From: Lineus longissimus
Taxonomy: Eukaryota > Nemertea > Pilidiophora > Heteronemertea > Lineidae
Reading direction: 5' to 3'
Length of the DNA stretch: 64,000 nt
Assembly (NCBI RefSeq): GCF_910592395.1
Contig: NC_088313.1
Location: 21,096,437 to 21,160,436 of the forward strand
This document shows positions 14,516-29,190 of this stretch, one piece after another. The number at the start of each line of letters is the position of its first letter. Position 1 is the stretch's first letter. The translations under genes and the position numbers were made by a program. The notes under the pieces were generated by a model. It did no database searches. It was not told the DNA's origin and saw only the letters and a program-made list of their open reading frames with translations.

Positions 14516-16612
14516 CAACTCGAGCTTTTATACCACAAGTCTAAGCCTTGAGTGTAAGCAGTGTTTCGATTCTCGCCTAGTATGACCTGAACGGTTACGC
14601 TCTCGCGCTAGGCCCGAGTAACCCAGGTTTAAACTGCTGTTGTTTTTGTTTGGGGGAGGGGGTGCATCACACCCTTGTGTGTCAATATGATTTCCATGCA
14701 TGTATAGTACTTGGCATGTGTTTTCCGTATTTGAGCAAAACCACAAGGAAATCCTTCAGCCGCAATGAGTTTATATATAGCATTATATTATTTGCTTGTT
14801 GTTGAGCAGGTTACAGATACATTGACTTCCGGCACCAGTTACGGAACGTGCTCCTGTTGTTTTGTCTCCGTGACCTTTCTGCCTCCTCATTTAGCTTAGA
14901 AATAGTAGTGAATCCAGGAAGGTGACACTCCTCTGTCGCACCCGTTCTAATTGAGACCTTCATGTTAATCTAGAAACCAAAACGGTCACAAATGATGTAC
15001 ATGTACTTAATTTCGACTCTGTGTTCAGCGTGAAGTTGCAAGTTTGTCGCCGTTGGTGTGTCGTGAAGATTCACCCTGAAGGCAGTGCAGAGCACAGCGG
15101 CTGCATCTGGGACATATATTTACCGCTTGACAAATCACCGCATGCTGGGTCTGGCAGTACGGCATCCTGAGATTCAGGTTTTTTTCACTCCTAGGTCATA
15201 TAAAAAATCAAATATTGCACCGAAAAATCGAGAGGCGGAGTGTGTGTGTGTGTGTGTTTTGAAAACCACTAGTTATTCGAGGAAGGCAGAGGCTAAATAA
15301 ACATTGGCTACGAAATAGAAACATCACTTCTGAGACGCTGTGGTAAAAGTGTTCGCCGTATCTGTACTAGATGTCTGTCGTATGGTTGCCGTAATGTAAT
15401 ATTGTACATCGTATCGAGACATCGTCTGCACCCACTGTCGTCTGCTCTTACTCTTTTGTAATTACCATGGAACGGCTTGTTTTGGTGCTTTTGGTGGAAA
15501 TAACTGTTCGATGCCAGTTTTATCTGCAAAATCCCATAACGGTGAAAATCATCTCCTTGTAAAACGACTTGTTACTCGCAGAGATATGTTAATTGGTGCC
15601 CTTGATTTCACTTTGTGAATTAAGCTAATCACTACGGCTAAAAGGTGCTAAACAACACCTTATACTTGAAATGACGTTTTGATAAAGGTGTATGCATTGA
15701 GAGTCAATTAAAAAAAATCGTGATCCTTCTGACAGAAACTCACTGGAAATTAGAATACGAAGTGCTGTTGTCGAAAAATGCAGTACTGAGAAGCAAAGAC
15801 TAGTGTCCTATTGTGCCTTTGATTGTCAGCAGATGCTTCAAAATGATTGTATTTGGCATGGATTCAGCTGGACCTCCGTATGGGCCATCTCTGCTCAGTG
15901 TGATTATTCCGTCCTCATCTCGCGAGATCAGCAAGTTTCAACGTATATCTGTATGCAAAGAACACACGGGGTGAAGTTTCATTTCTGTCAGAAAGCACGA
16001 CAGTCGAAGTTTGTTTTATTTTTGCGTTGTAGACCTCGAAAAGAGGGCGTCAAAATGTTCCACCATCCTGCTGAAGAACACATGTCATTTCCGGAACTTG
16101 TTTTGAAAATACAAATATGGAAGTATCCCTTGTTAATTGCCTTCACCAAAACATTTGATTCATCACCAACCCCTCCTCACCTATCAACGGCAGAAATTAA
16201 TAACTCTGGGATAAACAGTAAACAAATTATGATCGCACAGGAAAATGTTTTGAAAAGACATATAAGGAAGTCTGTTTCTTTAATAACAAACGCTCCTCCC
16301 ATCATATAAAAAATAAAATAAAATGTCCTTTAGAAATATTCTAATTAGTTCTTTGTATCCGCTTAGAAAGATCTATCAGCCGTAATCCAGCTTTTCAAAA
16401 CGCTCTAGTATGACGCGGGTAGCCCAGCCTTTGCTGATATCACTCTTATCTATTTGTGTCGAGCGACTGCATCATTGGGAACTCCCTTCTACTCTCTCAA
16501 TACCTGGTTTTCCCGGGCGAATGACCTTGACAAGCTTCTCCAATAGTAAACATACGCACGCGGCAATATTTTCCTCATTATACATCGGCTAACTTCGTAA
16601 AAGCCGAACCTT

Positions 16613-17145
16613 CCGGAAGTTTTCCAAATAAGGAAGAACTCGGAACCGATTATTTATGTTACGAAAAGACCCGAGTCGTGTCGGAAGTGTTTTCCATATA
16701 TGGGCATGAGTTTGCTGCCGACAATGACGTATCGTTAGCATCACAATAAAGTGGAATTCAATAGTGCTAGTGGTCTCCCAAATAAGGAAGTTTCCGTAAA
16801 TCTACTTCGGGAATTGATTATGTATCTAGGTCAAACGCTAATATCTTGCAAACCCGACGGTAATTTTTCCCGAAAGTTGGTATTTAAGTCAAAAACAACT
16901 TTGCAGGAATGCTTATGGTACAATTTTGACCGAAATCCGTCTACATTTTGTGAAATCGTGCATTTATAACGAACTTCCGAAGATTAATATATTCCTGGCT
17001 CGTCCTTTATTTATCAACACGTCACATTGACGTCACTACTATTAATCTCAATAGCTCGATTCTGATTGGTTGGCAAAATACACTATCGTCCAAATAAGGT
17101 AAAGAAGCGTAAAACAGCCCATTGATAAAAATTTTCGTATTTAAG
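16613..17145 (+). promoter_or_regulatory. Egr promoter: four SREs with Ets sites, CRE, CCAAT, TATA-like box
   Basis: Four perfect CArG boxes (CC(A/T)6GG) precede the Egr start: CCAAATAAGG at 16624-16633, CCATATATGG at 16694-16703, CCAAATAAGG at 16778-16787 and CCAAATAAGG at 17090-17099. The first two have an Ets core just upstream (CCGGAAGT at 16613-16620; TCGGAAGTG at 16681-16689) and the third runs into GGAAGT. This is the SRF plus ternary-complex-factor arrangement known from vertebrate immediate-early promoters. A CRE (TGACGTCA, 17028-17035), an inverted CCAAT box (ATTGG near 17065) and a TATA-like TATTTAAG (17138-17145) complete it. The TATA-like position predicts transcription starting near 17165-17175, leaving about 150 bases of 5' leader. 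Confidence 0.85.
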
Positions 17146-17319
17146 GGGCGTCGTTCATTCATAAGCGTTCATATCACTATAACTCTCCGTAGTAGAACAG
17201 TCTCACCTCAAACGTCGAGACGCTAACTTGGACTATAGAGAATTGTGTTTGTATCTTCACCCACGCTAGTGTTCTTGTATTTAATACGGAATATACGGTG
17301 AACATTCACAATTGCGAGC

Positions 17320-20463
<3,144 letters not shown>

Positions 20464-22037
20464 ATTTAGGATTATCTTAGGACATTTAACAAATTGGCAA
20501 CAAACTCTTTGACTCCTAAACGTGTCATAATACTTATTAGTACTGGTGACAGAATAGTGCATTTACACTGTGAGTGGACTTCTGCTTCGCTGAAGGTCAC
20601 GTGGTGTCATGTCGTCTGACGACAGGCACGTGTTGACTTCCATGGCAGCCTAAACACACTAATGATATTCAAGAGCATATAACCGTGGACACTCCTCAAA
20701 GACATAAAACAATTACTTTCACTGGATTATAATGTCTTCACAACGTCACTTATCACGTGACGACTACGTCTTGTCACGTGACAACAATATGTCGTGTGAT
20801 AAACTTTTGCCATCCTTCGTCATGGACTAAATCATTCTCACCCTTGATGGATTATCTGCACGCGGACTACTAGTATGCCAGCTCGAGCGTGGTTGTTGTG
20901 GTAGCAAAATACCAAAGACTCATTTCACGAACTATGTTTATGAATGCATTACCTTTTTATCAGAAATGGCGGGAAAATATCATTGTATACAACTGATTAT
21001 TTGAGTGAATCAAATGACATTTTTTTTACCCGGTGAAAGTTAAGTGCTAAAATTTACGAAGAAATTTTATTTTATTTCATCTAATTTCAATATGGGCATT
21101 AGTTTTCCCGCCATTTTCCTCTGTCCGAACGCAATCGTTTTTTGCTGGGGAAAAAACTCCCATGATTCTTGTTTCCCATCAGTTGAATCATGGAGCTGGA
21201 TGTAATGGCGACATCCAGATCCATGTACCCTGCTTGGATTGAGGCCTACTCTAATCTCATCAAAATCCCCCACAATCAGAAAGTAGGAGCGGGTTTAACT
21301 CCTTCAGTTACATTTACTTGTTCTGCATTTTACAAAGCTTTAAAACATTAACGCGATCTCTTGTTAAGATTTTATCAGTTTTTGGTCAGTATGGTGTTTT
21401 TAACTCGGAAAAAGCCTCAATCCTGTTCGGGTTCATTATGTGCTAATCGTCCCTTGTGTACTACAATCGCAGTGAGTATCCATTGTCAAAAATTGATAAT
21501 TACTTGAATCAAACTCGTATGGATCTTGCCCTAAGTTGCCATGTTTACGACGTATGATGACAAAGTCTTTTTCAAAAGAAAAGCATAAACTTCGCATAAT
21601 TCTTGATGAATTAAAGCTAAAGAAGTTAAGTTTGGTATACATATCGTTAAAGTAGTGTATTCAGTTTCACGTGATATTAAAGCGCTGCTGTGTGCAAATT
21701 TTGCCAATGTGTCCGAGACAGCTGGACTGTCCGATTGGACACAAAATGCATGACGTCACTGGCGGGAAACAGTGACACAGCGCTCGTATGGTAATGTTGT
21801 TTTCCATTTTTATAAAAGAGATGTTCAAATGTTCATGGTCGTTCATATTACGCCTTATACAAAACATCACGTTGTATTAAATACGCATTCATGGCTTAAT
21901 GGCTTCGTCAATTAAGTTTTTGTAACCGGTGGTAAATACTGAAATTTAAGTAAGACATATAGTTTCTTTTGTCTGTTTTAAGGAGACTATAGAAAAAAAT
22001 TATTTCTTTTCTTTCAAGTAAAACTCGTCTGAATAAA
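20464..22037 (+). other. Probable Egr 3' UTR and flank
   Basis: Directly downstream of the Egr stop. It contains an E-box cluster (see separate entry), an AT-rich tract (about 21063-21080) of the kind found in unstable immediate-early mRNAs, and an AATAAA at 22032-22037 that could be the polyadenylation signal, giving a 3' UTR of about 1.6 kb. The transcript end is inferred. Confidence 0.4.
20595..20782. promoter_or_regulatory. Cluster of CACGTG E-boxes 3' of Egr
   Basis: CACGTG occurs four times in under 190 bp: near 20598 (GGTCACGTGG), near 20625 (GGCACGTG), 20753-20761 (TCACGTGAC) and 20773-20782 (GTCACGTGAC). The last two sit in a 9-bp inverted repeat around an 11-base spacer. A perfect 7-bp stem, TGTCGTC-T-GACGACA, lies between the first two. 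These may be bHLH-zip sites in DNA or, if transcribed, stem-loops in the 3' UTR. Confidence 0.45.
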
Positions 22038-25000
22038 TTTCAAACACTTGTGTACGAATTGTACACAATTGTGAAATCTAGTTGTCAAAAGTCGTATTTT
22101 GATGTGCTGTTACAATATAATTGTTAATTTGGCCTTGGCGAAAAAAGACTAAAATTCTTTATATCGAGTTCTTTATTTTTCTATTCTCCTCTCAGAATCG
22201 ATGCAATGCGCAAGTTTGCTGGTACGCAATGAGTCCAGGTTTTGTGAGGCGACAGACCAATGACATCATAAGTTCATTTCATCTTTGGTTGACTGGTTTC
22301 ACGTATACATCTTGCATAGCAGATGTACAGGTGAATCGAGCAACCGAGAAGAAGCGGACGTCAGGAGCACAAATTCGGGGTATTCCCTTGGAAGAGGGTC
22401 AATTTTGGGGTTGGAGGCTCAAATCTGCCTGGCAAAGCACGAAAAGTGGATAATTTGGGGTGCCCTGTTTGGATTCAGTTGTTTTGATTTCTTGGTCTGT
22501 TGGGTCATGATATTTTTTGTGATACTACTGTTATGGTTTCTAACTGAGTTGGAGACTAAGTTGACATAAGTCCAAATCCGCACTCGTTAATTTAATTGGT
22601 GTCACGTGGCCACGGCCGATTGACAGTTGAGCGGACTATGCCGTTGTTTCAACTCCTCTATCAACTCTTTGTACATTCTGTGTATATTTTAAATATTTTA
22701 AGTACATTCGCGAAGCCAAAGGCTACATGTGGAGACTGTAAAGTGTAGTATTTGCTATTAATTTGCAATAAATATTTTTATCAATTAAATGATATCTGCT
22801 TTGGGCATTCTGATAATTTGAGACTGCATCCAGATTTTTCTCTGGATTACTACGTCATAACGCTGCTGTCGACCCTTACCCCTTATACTAGTCTCGAGGA
22901 AGCCAGCCTCTACCCCTTTCACAAGTTTAGAGGAAGCCGACAGATGCAAGGAAAGTCACCATGGATATTTTCTGTTGTGGACACCATCACTTCCCCCAAC
23001 ATCATTCTCAAAAGCTTGGCTATTCGTGACAGTAGGGGTCCCAAATAGTCATGATATGGATGGTGTTCATCCAGACATTTTGGGGCCCGTACAGTCAGGA
23101 TATTGTAAAACTCCGATGCACATACCGTGGTTGGTCTTTTGAGCAACTACAATGGTTCTACCAAACGCTGTGTAATTACTGCGTTGATTTCGAATCTTGA
23201 TGAAATCGCAAGTGGAAGCACTGCAGGTTCCGAGGCACTGGCCAATGTCCGCAGTAATCGTGGCCATTCGAATGAAAGGAGTCGAAATCGTTCCCTCGAT
23301 TTCAGGAAGTCATGTACCGAGAATGAAATCTCGGGCCATTTCTCAAAGAAATCATAAACCCAATTGCCCCTTTGAACACGTAATGATGAACGGAAAAGGA
23401 AAGGGGCTACTCGTAAGTTGCAAAGTTCACCGACAGTGACAAACTTCAAAGGATGCACTAACCACCAAAAGGGTTCCAGAAAGCCTAAACTGAATCTCCA
23501 GCCGATAGCTAGTCTCTCCCTCCATCACCCGAAGGAAGCTACATGTATGCTATTCTTGCCGTGGCTGACCCGCCGTGCCCTCCAACATGGATGAAGCCTT
23601 GCTGGTGCGACTGACCTTCCGTCGCGGATTATGCGGACCGAGCTTATAGCTTTGAAAACAGGGCCTAAAAAATCAAAGACTTGGTCCAGATGGCGATCTT
23701 TTCTTTTTCACTGTTTTCCTTGCTTCGGGTAAGAAATATGCTTCAGAGGCAATCTTTGTTGACCACTGACACCACAAGTGAGACGGGAAGAGAGTCGACC
23801 TGAATACGCAATTTGAGGACATGTATGTTTGCGTCCCCTGCGCAATAAAACCTTGACTGAGCCATTGATATCATGCCGCCATTTTTAATCATACTATTTG
23901 CGTTTTCAAAAATTGATATTTCTTGGAGACATAATAACTGCGGTGCAACAAGATGCATCGTACTTTACGAAATATTAAGAAAACCACATGTATATCTCTT
24001 TGGTTCTGGAATATAGAAACGATAATGCGACGCCATGATGGCGCATAGGCCCCTGTTCACGTTTGGTCAAAGGCCGCCATTTTGATTTTTCATGGCAAAG
24101 CTTTGATTTTTATTTCAAAATATAGTTGTAAATTGTAATCAAAACATAAAATGCACATGTGAGACGCATGTTAATTATTTGTTGACATGATGGTGAATGT
24201 TCCAAGATTGTGCGTGGGGCGGGTGTGGGAGTCCCTATAATAAGATAGCACCACTCTCCGGCACACTGTGGCAATTTATAGTGATTCATCCATCAACATA
24301 CACTATAGAACGTGTACAAATGTACACAACCATCTACTAATGCTACAGATTAACCCCTTACCAAACAAAACACTATTTCGAACGCAGCTCATCCACACTG
24401 CACCTAAGATATTATGATTGGCTGAGATATAGGAATAAACGCACAGGGAACGCCCTGCTGTTCACCAAACGAAAAAAACAACCCAGAGTATCGCATAACC
24501 ACATTCTAATAAAGGCCGTATCAGTAGTATCGACATGATCTAATTGTCTTCCTACCACGGTCTTCACTCATCACTCAAACTATCGAAATCACGGAACCAA
24601 GTACAAATAAAGACGTTTTATTGGTTGAACGTATTCACTGCACTTAAATATACTCTATATTTTCACCGATTTACAATTTCTTCAGCAATAACAATGACAG
24701 CAAGGTGAAATAACAATTGACAGCAAGGTGAAAACCGAGCACTACCTCATGGCTAGGCCATTGGACCATCTGGTGTCGCCAACCTAATGTAGTGTCCATC
24801 CAATGAAACATGTTGTGTCCAGTCAAGCAACCATGCGCATCTAGTAGGACTCGAAGATCCAGAAACGGTATTATAGTGGAGAAACTAGAGTAATTACTGC
24901 GAGGGCCAGGTTAGAAAACCTGTTTTTAACCACCATGTATTTCTCGCACATGTACCGCTCTGACGGAAGGAAGTTGACTTGATTTACCATTGGTCGCATC

Positions 25001-26585
25001 ATTTGATGTGGTCAGGGCTAGTATGAAGATTTAAAGGTCGAATACAACACTGGAACAGTAGTTTGGGGCCAAAATAGGTCAACATCTGCTGAGTTTGACA
25101 TCCAAGGACCAACAGCTGGTTACGTGAGTCACAAACCCGACAAGAGATGACACCCCGCAGCCAACATTTCGAATTGAGGATGTCTCCGTCGACAAGGACA
25201 ACATCACCATTTAGGACCTGTGAATGGAAATACTAGCGGCAGTTAATAAACCTTTGGGACAGTGATACCGACGACACATGTATTAACGCTGAGAGAACGT
25301 GATAACAACATGCGAAGAGTCTAACTTGAGGAGACAGCGAAAACATCTTGAAAAAATACGTCTTTACCGCAATAATCTGGCTTCTTTTTCAGATAGATTT
25401 AGGGATTGGCCGCCCTCTGTCTGGTGTCCAACTATCTAATCACTGTTCATTTCGTTAATATCATAGGGGGACACTGGCATTAGGTACCACTGCAATCATT
25501 ACACCGGGACAGCTTGTCGCGTGGCGGACGCCAAGTTCATTTTGAACACGAGGACAAACTGAATGAGAAAGGTACATGTACGCATGTTACAACATAGTAG
25601 AAGTTATTCAAACTCAATGACTAAAAGTTATTTCAATTTGTATTGTTTTTACCATTTGTGGGTGGAGTGAATCACTCGCCTCGTAACCCTCGAGTTGGCC
25701 AAGCTCCAGGTCCGGAAGAGACGGTTCAGCTTGCGGTTACAAGGGTTATGTTCAGTGGAGGTTAATAGGCTATATACTCTTACAGTGGCACACATTACTC
25801 ATCGCTGGGACGCTTGTCCTTGATGGAGAGACACCGAGACGGTCCGGTGACAAGACAGGAAAGACGTTCGATAGTGGAGTCAGTTCATCTGTACGACAAT
25901 TACATCTGTCACAATTGTCACAGGGCCCTAAAACTGCTCGGACGACACCACGGATGGAGCCCCTGAACTGCTCGGACAACACCACGGACGAACCTGGCTT
26001 GGATGTACAATTGCAATCAGCTAAGTATCGCGAGAAGTGAGGATTAAAAAAAGGAGCGATTGGTCACTAGACCATCGCTTGACCCTTTAATGTTGTCATT
26101 ACTGGTTACCGATCAACAGCAGCAACAGGTAGTCGCAGACGACTCGTGTTCAATACTAATATTAACCCTAAAAAAAGGTGTGCTCAGCCTGATTGAGTCT
26201 GGAAATAAGAACAGCTGGCTGTGACAACAGGACTGAATGACGAGGTTAGGATGGTTCTCATACATCTGGCAAACTGTTGTTGGCTTCATTCGCCCCTGAT
26301 TCATGCCAGTCACGGCGTGGGTGGAATTTTAATATGTTGTCTCAATTAAAAAAACATTCGCTCTTAATAATTTTATATGTGTGTACAGCTCGTACAATAA
26401 TTGCATATTTCGTATTGTTGATTTTATATCATGTGGATGTTGTTTTTGAATGTGTATAAATCAAGCATGGATATACCGGTAAGTATTAAGACCTGCATCA
26501 ATTCACTAAAAACCTTATCACGTGCTGTCTGTCATGTCTGTATCTAGAAAAAATGTCCATCAATTCACTAAAAATCGAATCAGTA
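22038..26585. other. Gene-poor intergenic DNA
   Basis: No gene family is recognised on either strand. Frames are short and unsupported. A small duplication with the word GACAGCAAGGTGAAA occurs around 24691-24735. Otherwise I see only AT-rich unique sequence. Confidence 0.45.
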
Positions 26586-27040
26586 GCGTTGGATCAGAGA
26601 GATAAAGCCTTTGCCTCTCTCTCTCTCTCATCTCAGCGTTGGATCAGACAGATAAAGCCTTTGCCTCTCTCTCTCTCTCATCTCAGCGTTGGATCAGACA
26701 GATAAAGCCTTTGCCTCTCTCTCTCTCTCTCATCTCAGCGTTGGATCAGACAGATAAAGCCTTTGCCTCTCTCACTCTCTCATCTCAGCGTTGGATCAGA
26801 CAGATAAAGCCTTTGCCTCTCTCTCTCTCTCATCTCAGCGTTGGATCAGACAGATAAAGCCTTTGCCTCTCTCTCTCTCTCATCTCAGCGTTGGATCAGA
26901 CAGATAAAGCCTTTGCCTCTCTCTCTCTCTCTCATCTCAGCGTTGGATGCGACAGATAAAGCCTTTGCCTCTCTCTCTCTCTCTCATCTCGGGTTGGATG
27001 CGACAGATAAAGCCTTTGCCTCTCTCTCATCTCGGTAAGA
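26586..27040. repeat. Minisatellite, 50-52-bp units with CT runs
   Basis: Nine tandem copies of a unit starting GTTGGATCAGACAGATAAAG, continuing CCTTTGCC and ending in a (CT)n run plus CATCTCAGC. Period is 50 bp in the first copies and 50-52 bp later as the CT run changes length; the last two copies read GGATGCGACAG. The long periodic frames on both strands are translations of the repeat. Confidence 0.93.
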
Positions 27041-27784
27041 GTCATATGACGTTCAAAGGTATTACAATAAACAATACGGTTACGTTTCCCAAAAATATAA
27101 GATTCGCTTGTATATTTGCCATTATCAATGTAATGAAACACTATTTTTGATTCCATCTGGCTCATTGTCCAATTCTGCCGGCTACACTGACAGCGTCGAT
27201 GAACGGTTTTGAAAATGTCTTTAGGACAGGTTTTTGAGAGATAACTCAAAGAGGTAACTCTGCCGGTGAGGGAAGGAGATACTTGATAACTTATCATTCC
27301 TCTTTGTACTTTCCCTTTCATGATTTTGAATTCACTGAACCCGACCTCAGAGCCACCGCTATGGAATGATTCCCCGATTCAAAAATATAGATATTAAAGA
27401 AGAAAAAAAAAACATTTAAAAAGAAGTCTTTTCTTTCGTCCTTGAGAATAAAGTCTCAGGTCACGTGCATCGCGTACCTGAGAATCATGACTCACCTTAG
27501 GCCTATATTGTACTATTAGCTTCTTAATCAAACAATGAACTTCATTCTTCTATTAAATATCAATTCGATTGTAAACAATTTTCATTTCACTTGACGCTTT
27601 CACAGGTGCTCTATTTATGTAAAGGTATTCAGCCTATTTAGGTTACGCGGTCTCTCATTGACAACTCCCACCGGAACTTCCTCTTTCCGGTTGTGCTATT
27701 TTGTGAAAAGATATGTTTTAATTTATCATATCATTGACCCGTTTAAGTGAATCCGTAATCAGGTTGCCGATTTGATCAATCAAT

Positions 27785-28275
27785 AGGCCTCGTGTTCTTG
27801 GAAACCTCTCTACTGGACCATAGGCAAAGGCCATGGCCCCGTGTACAGGGAAACCTCTCTACTGGACCAATATGGCCTCGTATACTTGGAAACATCTTTA
27901 ATGGACCATAAGCAAAGACCACGGCCCAGTGATCTGGGAAACCTCTCCAATGGACCATAGGCGAAGACCAATATGGCATGTGTACAGGGAAACCTCTCTA
28001 CTGGACCAATATGGCCTCGTGTACTTGGAAACATCTTTAATGGACCATAGGCAAAGACCACGGCCCAGTGATCTGGGAAACCTCTCCAATGGACCATAGG
28101 CGAAGACCAATATGGCATGTGTACTGGGAAACCTCTCTAATGGACCATAGGCATCTAGACCACGACCTCGTGTACTTTGAAACCTCTCTAATGGACCATA
28201 GGCATCTAGACCACGGCCCAGTGATCTGGGAAACCTCTCCAATGGACCATAGGCGAAGACCAATATGGCATCGCG
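27785..28275. repeat. Minisatellite with a higher-order unit of about 139 bp
   Basis: About ten copies of a short module (GGAAACCTCTCTA-TGGACCATAGGC and variants) spaced 40-50 bp apart. Modules alternate between types, so that the segment starting CCAATATGGCCTCGT near 27867 recurs near 28006, a period of about 139 bp. Open frames on both strands follow the repeat and carry no family signature. Confidence 0.88.
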
Positions 28276-29190
28276 GACGATAGGGACCTCTTTAGTAGGA
28301 ACATGAGAGTAAACAACGAGTCGACCTCCATAAGAGTGACACCATGGTTTCTTGTCAAACTTTGAGTCGAAGTGAAAGAGTTTATAAATCGGTTGTGTGA
28401 TCAATGATATCATATGATTATTAGTCGATCAACGGTTACTGTGCCACCGGAAAAAGCACCTCAGTGTGTCCTACATCTCTAAATACTCTAACACATTAGT
28501 CACAGGTTAACAACAATACCTCATGTTTTTATTTCGTATGACTTTCGTTTTCCTTTCCGGCCTGAAGTATTTTAATAACGTTTGTCTGTTGAATCATCGC
28601 ATGAGAGATGACCATGCTTTTCTCAAGGTCGACAAAAGTGTCCGCTCAGCCTAGATGTGAACGACCGGCCCCTCTAAAACATTGGGGGCATTTACGAGGT
28701 GTGATAAGGCGATGGTATTATTGACTATGAGGAAGATCATGCCAGCCAAACCACTGCGGGAAGCTGCTTCTTTTGCCTCGCGTTTACTGTGGCTAAATCA
28801 AAAGAAAAAGTCACACAAGTTGTTGGCCAGCCATAGCATCTCTCACACGTAGTCTAAATGATCCAACACTCTTGTCGCATTGGATCGGCCTCGTCCCTCT
28901 CACATGAAGGCAGTATGAGGAGGCTGACGAATGGACTGCCTCAGAAGTTGAGCGACATCTAACGGCAATGCCTGCCATGCCATCTGATGCTCTTTCTAAG
29001 AACTAAAGGTTTGCACTTGTCCTTATGATTGGACAAGACGGAGAGATGAGATAGGCACACCCAGGACGAATAAGGTCTAGCACCTCTCCATATCACGGAA
29101 ACAGTCTCGGATGCCCAAACTGAGTTGTCGACGTGGTAAGAGAGATGAGATGCCCGCATCCAGACCAACTCGGACCAAGTTGTTCCAACG
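28276..29190. other. Unique DNA between two minisatellites
   Basis: No gene recognised. From about 28850 onward the sequence holds decayed blocks (GGATCGGCCTCGTCCCTCTCAC and similar) that look like degenerate units of the array that follows. Confidence 0.4.

Larger units (their letters stand above)
9116..16600. other. Gene-poor intergenic DNA upstream of Egr
   Basis: No gene is recognised. The stretch holds a short GC-rich patch (about 12410-12490), a (TG)n run (about 15239-15257), a CRE cluster (13909-14359) and a possible short interspersed repeat (about 14448-14515). The 168-codon frame at 15803-16309 has no recognisable motif. Part of this stretch may act as distal regulatory DNA for the Egr gene downstream. 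Confidence 0.5.

Noticed and set aside
15803-16309. 168-codon open frame on the plus strand
   Set aside because: No true ATG at its start, no family motif, and no promoter or splice context. A chance frame of this length is plausible in 64 kb.
27776-28413. Long periodic frames on the minus strand (up to 171 codons)
   Set aside because: They translate the 27.8-28.3 kb minisatellite; frames stay open only because the unit lacks stops.
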